NCBI RefSeq assembly: GCF_004363075.1
Contig: NZ_SNYN01000004.1
Coordinates: 186,001-250,000 of the forward strand
Length of the DNA: 64,000 nt
Direction: 5' to 3'
Origin: Actinorugispora endophytica
GTDB lineage: Bacteria; Actinomycetota; Actinomycetes; Streptosporangiales; Streptosporangiaceae
Position numbers and translations under genes: made by a program. Of this stretch, positions 60,775 through 64,000 are shown in pieces. Each line of letters begins with the position of its first letter. Positions within the stretch are counted from its first letter, which is position 1. Below the pieces are notes generated by a model, which was not told the origin of the DNA, did not search any database, and saw only the letters and a program-made list of their open reading frames with translations.

Positions 60775-62187
60775 TCAGGGGGCGGGGGCGGTGAGGGGGA
60801 GCCGGACCTGGAAGCGGGTGTCGCCGGGTTCGGACACGACCCGCAGGTCGCCGCCGTGGCGGCCGGCCACGATGCGATAGGAGATGTCCAGTCCCAGGCC
60901 GGTCCCCCTGCCGACCTGCTTGGTGGTGAAGAACGGCTCGAAGATCCGGTCGCGCAGCTCCTCGGGGACCCCCGGACCGGTGTCGCCGATCTCGACCAGC
61001 GCGGTGTCGTGCTCGCGGGCCGTGCGCACGGTCAGCGTGCCGGAGCCGTCCATCGCGTCCAGGGCGTTGTGGACCAGGTTGGTCCACACCTGGTTGAGCT
61101 CCCCGCCGTAGGCGGGGAGCGGCGGCAGGTCCGGGTCGTACTCGGTGACCACGCCGACGTCCGGCGGGATCCTGCCCCGGAGCATGGCGAGTGTGCTGTC
61201 CAGCAGCTCCCGCACGTCCACGTTCCGGTTCGGGGCCCGGTCCATCTGCGAGTACTGCTTGGCGGAGGCCAGCAGCGAGGAGATCCGCTCGGTCGCGTCG
61301 GTCACCTCGTCCAGCATCTGCGCGATCTCCGTGGCCTCGGCGAACCAGCGCAGCGCCGCCCCCAGGTGCTCGTCGCCCACCGAGGCGCGGACGGTCTCCA
61401 GGGTGCCGAGCCCGAACCCGGCGCCCACCAGGGCCGGCGCGATCTCCCAGCCCTCCCCGACCCCGAGTCCGTCCAACGCGTCCGACAGCTCGTCCTCGGC
61501 GTCGGAGACCTCCAGCGGGGACCTGTGCGGGGCACCGCCCGTGTTCCGCGCGCAGCTCTCCTGGACCTCCACCAGGGCCGACACCCGGTCCGGGGGGATT
61601 CCCGCCGCCGCCAGCTCGGCCAGCCGCCGCCCGGAGGAGCCGACCCGCTCGCGCAGCTCGCCCACGGCCCGCACCGCCGCGGCGGCGGGGTTGTTGAGCT
61701 CGTGGGTGAGCCCGGCGGTGATCGTGCCGAACGCGGTCAGGCGCTGGCGCCGGTCGATCAGCTCGCGCTGCGCGATCCCGCCGATCCGCAGCCCGTCCAG
61801 CAGGTGCACCGCCATCGGGAACCACTCGGCCATGGTCCGGCCGAACTCCCGGGCGGGGAACGCGAGCAGCGTCGAGGGCCGGACCGCGCGCAGGGAGTGG
61901 GGGTAGCTGTCGGGGGCGCGTTCGCCCAGGTAGGCGGAGATCGCCCCGGCGTAGACGCCCGGCTGGGAGGTGGGCTCCATCGAGACCGTTCCGGTGGTGG
62001 TCTCGACCAGCAGCACGACCTCGCCCTCGACGAGCACGTAGAAGCGCTCGGCCGGGTCGCCCTGGCGGACCACGGTCTCGTCCGCGCCGAAGGAGAGCTC
62101 CTCGCCGTGGTGGGCCAGCCACTCCAGCCGGTCGTCGTCGAGCTTCTCGAAGAGGAACAGTCCGCGCAGGTCGTCCGCTGCGATCAC
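60775..62187 (-). CDS. Cyclic-nucleotide-domain histidine kinase
   Basis: 470 residues. Residues 1-135 form a cyclic-nucleotide-binding-type (CNB) domain: [38 protein letters not shown] and [17 protein letters not shown]. There is no DNA-binding helix-turn-helix. The kinase part follows: H-box [20 protein letters not shown] with His162, then the ATPase domain with [19 protein letters not shown] and [10 protein letters not shown]. No membrane helix is visible, so it is a cytosolic sensor. Its GTG overlaps the stop of the receiver-flavoprotein gene (GTGA), which makes these partners. What the CNB domain binds is not evident; the usual phosphate-cassette arginine motif is not clear. Confidence 0.9.
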   Translation of the reverse strand: MIAADDLRGLFLFEKLDDDRLEWLAHHGEELSFGADETVVRQGDPAERFYVLVEGEVVLLVETTTGTVSMEPTSQPGVYAGAISAYLGERAPDSYPHSLRAVRPSTLLAFPAREFGRTMAEWFPMAVHLLDGLRIGGIAQRELIDRRQRLTAFGTITAGLTHELNNPAAAAVRAVGELRERVGSSGRRLAELAAAGIPPDRVSALVEVQESCARNTGGAPHRSPLEVSDAEDELSDALDGLGVGEGWEIAPALVGAGFGLGTLETVRASVGDEHLGAALRWFAEATEIAQMLDEVTDATERISSLLASAKQYSQMDRAPNRNVDVRELLDSTLAMLRGRIPPDVGVVTEYDPDLPPLPAYGGELNQVWTNLVHNALDAMDGSGTLTVRTAREHDTALVEIGDTGPGVPEELRDRIFEPFFTTKQVGRGTGLGLDISYRIVAGRHGGDLRVVSEPGDTRFQVRLPLTAPAP

Positions 62188-63836
62188 GTCTTCTCCAGGT
62201 ACCGGTGGACCAGGGACACGGCCATCGCCCCCTCGCCGACGGCGGAGGCGACCCGCTTGATGGACTCGGCGCGCACGTCCCCGGCCGCGAAGACGCCGGG
62301 AACGCTCGTCTCCAGGAAGTACGGCTGGCGCCGCAGCGGCCAGTCGCGGGGGCGCTCCCCGGTGGCCAGCAGGTCGGGGCCGGTGACGACGAAGCCCCTC
62401 GCGTCGCGTTCGACCGCGTCGCCGAGCCAGTCGGTGCGGGGCTGGGCGCCGATGAAGACGAACAGCCACTCGGCGTCGACCGTGCGCGCGCCCTCGGGGC
62501 CTTCGAGCGTCAGCCGCTCCAGGTGGTCGCCGCCCTCCCCGGCGGTGACCCGGGTCCGCGTGTGCACCTCGATGTTCGCGATCCCGGCGATCTGCTCGAC
62601 CAGGTAGTGCGACATGGACTTGCCCAGGTCGTCGCCCCTGACCAGCAGGTGCACCCGGCTGGCGTAGCCGGACAGGTGCACCGCGGCCTGCCCCGCCGAG
62701 TTGGCCGCGCCGACGATGTAGACGTCGGTGCCCTTGCACGACGGCGCCTCGGTCAGGGCCGCGCCGTAGAAGACGCCGCGGCCGGTGAACTCGTCGAGGC
62801 CGGGGGCGTCGAGCCGCCGGTAGGTGACGCCGGTCGCCAGGATCACCGCGTGCGCCGCGATGCTCCCGCCGTCGGAGAACCCCACCACCCTGCCCTGCCC
62901 CCTGGCCTCCAGGCTCGTCACCGTCCGGGCGGTGAGCAGTTCCGCGCCGAACTTCAGCGCCTGCCTGCGCGCGCGGTCGGCGAGCTGGCCGCCGGAGACC
63001 CCGTCGGGGAAGCCCAGGTAGTTCTCGATGCGCGAGCTCTGGCCCGCCTGGCCGCCCGAGGCGTGCTGCTCCACCAGGACCGTGCGCAGCCCCTCGGAGG
63101 CGCCGTACACGGCGGCGCCCAGCCCGCCGGGGCCGCCGCCGATGACGACGAGGTCGTAGAAGTCGGTCGCGGGGGTGGTGGACAGGCCGACGGCGGTGGC
63201 GAGCTCGGCGTCGCCGGGCGCCGACAGCGTGGTGCCGTCGGCGGTGACCACCAGCGGCAGCGCGGGCCCGGGCCCGCCCAGGGCCGCGATCAGCTGCGCG
63301 CCCTCGGGCTCCTCGTCGAGCAGCCACCGGTACGGCACGTGGTTGCGGGCGAGGAAGTCGCGTACCCGGTAGGAGGGGGACGACCAGCGGGCGCCGACCA
63401 CCCGCAGCTCGGGACGCTCCAGCCGCTCGGCGCGCTGCCAGGAGTCCAGCTGCGCGTCGATCACCGGGTAGAACTTCTCCTCCGGCGGGTCCCACGGCTT
63501 GAGCAGGTAGTGGTCGAGGTCGATGACGTTGATCGCCCGGATGGCCGCGTCGGTGTCCGCGTAGGCGGTGAGGAGTATCCGCCGCGCGTACGGGTACAGG
63601 TCCATGGCCTGCTCGAGAAACTCCACGCCGTTCATCTGCGGCATGCGGTAGTCGGCGAGGACCGCCGCCACGTCGTCCCCGCGCAGCCGCATCTCGCGGA
63701 CCGCCTCGATACCCTGCGCCGGCGACTCGGCGCGCACGATCCGGTACGAGTGGCCGTACCGGCGTCGAAGGTCGCGCGCCACCCCGCGGGAGACCCCGGG
63801 GTCGTCGTCCACCGTCACGATGACAGGTTTGTCCAT
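62184..63836 (-). CDS. Response-regulator receiver / thioredoxin-reductase-like flavoprotein fusion
   Basis: 550 residues in three parts. Residues 1-125 are a CheY-like receiver with Asp10-12, phospho-acceptor Asp62 in LADYRMP, Thr90 and Lys113. Residues about 145-215 look like a thioredoxin/glutaredoxin-fold domain (SSPSYRVRDFLARNHVPYRWL) without a CxxC. Residues 225-550 are a thioredoxin-reductase-like FAD/NADPH module: GGGPGG at 233-238, GQSSRIENYLGFP, IVGAANSAGQAAVHLS, and AAGDVRAESIKRVASAVGEGAMA. The CxxC disulfide of true reductases is absent; only Cys367 remains (EAPSCKG). Phosphorylation may thus gate a flavin NADPH oxidase or redox switch. ATG 63836 has GGGGAAG upstream. The gene is first in the operon. 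Confidence 0.9.
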   Translation of the reverse strand: MDKPVIVTVDDDPGVSRGVARDLRRRYGHSYRIVRAESPAQGIEAVREMRLRGDDVAAVLADYRMPQMNGVEFLEQAMDLYPYARRILLTAYADTDAAIRAINVIDLDHYLLKPWDPPEEKFYPVIDAQLDSWQRAERLERPELRVVGARWSSPSYRVRDFLARNHVPYRWLLDEEPEGAQLIAALGGPGPALPLVVTADGTTLSAPGDAELATAVGLSTTPATDFYDLVVIGGGPGGLGAAVYGASEGLRTVLVEQHASGGQAGQSSRIENYLGFPDGVSGGQLADRARRQALKFGAELLTARTVTSLEARGQGRVVGFSDGGSIAAHAVILATGVTYRRLDAPGLDEFTGRGVFYGAALTEAPSCKGTDVYIVGAANSAGQAAVHLSGYASRVHLLVRGDDLGKSMSHYLVEQIAGIANIEVHTRTRVTAGEGGDHLERLTLEGPEGARTVDAEWLFVFIGAQPRTDWLGDAVERDARGFVVTGPDLLATGERPRDWPLRRQPYFLETSVPGVFAAGDVRAESIKRVASAVGEGAMAVSLVHRYLEKT

Positions 63837-64000
63837 GCCGTCGCTTCCCCGTCGTGTCCGCCGGGAGTCTTCCCCGGTTTGCCGCCCCAGCCTGTCATAC
63901 TTTGCCCTGGGGGAGAGTGGATCGCCGTCCCCGGCCCGGAAGGGCCGGCCCGATCCGCCCCGCCGCCCCGGACCGGTCGCCCCGGCCCGGGCCCGCACTC

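Noticed and set aside
58802-62122. A single 1106-codon open frame joining the acyl-CoA ligase to upstream sequence
   Set aside because: Upstream of 60550 it reads as a shadow of the kinase gene. The ligase has its own start, ribosome-binding site, operator-like site and an upstream terminator.

Overview
The window is very GC-rich actinomycete chromosome with strong codon bias, frequent GTG and TTG starts and long hairpins between genes. Several features point to a Nocardiopsaceae-like genome (Nocardiopsis, Thermobifida and relatives), which is inference: a phosphatidyltransferase / nucleotidyltransferase-mutase / FHA / bifunctional nuclease / MerR / gcvP order familiar from actinomycetes, a conservon (cvnABCD), and classical o-succinylbenzoate menaquinone genes instead of the futalosine route usual in Streptomyces. 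I see no tRNA, rRNA, CRISPR array, prophage or insertion sequence.

Layout. 1-7.6 kb: a truncated cstA, a glutamine-amidotransferase-like protein that has lost its cysteine, a CDP-alcohol phosphatidyltransferase, a sugar-nucleotidyltransferase/phosphomutase fusion, a GarA-like FHA protein, a bifunctional nuclease and a MerR regulator. 7.6-10.8 kb: a glycine riboswitch driving gcvP. 10.9-20 kb: a frameshifted Uma2 gene, a TPR protein, endonuclease V, a NarL-type two-component pair, TetR and GntR regulators and a primary-type sigma factor. 20-27.6 kb: menE, menB-menC, menD and menF with a universal stress gene inserted. 27.7-38.8 kb: a lipoprotein glycosyl hydrolase, a DUF3040 protein, a class B penicillin-binding protein preceded by a structured RNA candidate, iron-box-linked fprA, a PlsC acyltransferase, a cyclase-family protein, a FUSC transporter and a coiled-coil protein. 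39-49.7 kb: PPOX and GNAT enzymes, two LysR regulators, an EamA exporter, a Vps62-like membrane protein, CorA and a flavoprotein disulfide reductase. 49.8-54.1 kb: a STAS protein and the conservon. 54.5-64 kb: an orphan binding protein, an ABC-2 exporter, an SPFH/ribbon-helix-helix pair, an acyl-CoA ligase, and a two-gene signalling unit in which a receiver domain is fused to a thioredoxin-reductase-like flavoprotein and overlaps a cyclic-nucleotide-domain histidine kinase.

Two themes stand out. First, nearly every convergent gene pair is separated by a long, often perfect inverted repeat. Six of these belong to dispersed families: five of an 'A' type with 26-34 bp arms and one related 'C' type; a second 'B' repeat occurs three times. 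They look like bidirectional terminators that have spread as repeats. Second, several proteins keep a family fold but have lost a signature catalytic residue: the amidotransferase, the phosphomutase half of the fusion, the cyclase-family protein, the disulfide reductase and the thioredoxin-reductase-like fusion.

The strongest candidates for new biology are the receiver-flavoprotein / CNB-kinase pair (60.8-63.8 kb), the RNA upstream of the penicillin-binding protein (31.7-31.9 kb), the convergent-junction palindrome families, and a proline-rich eight-codon leader ORF upstream of corA.
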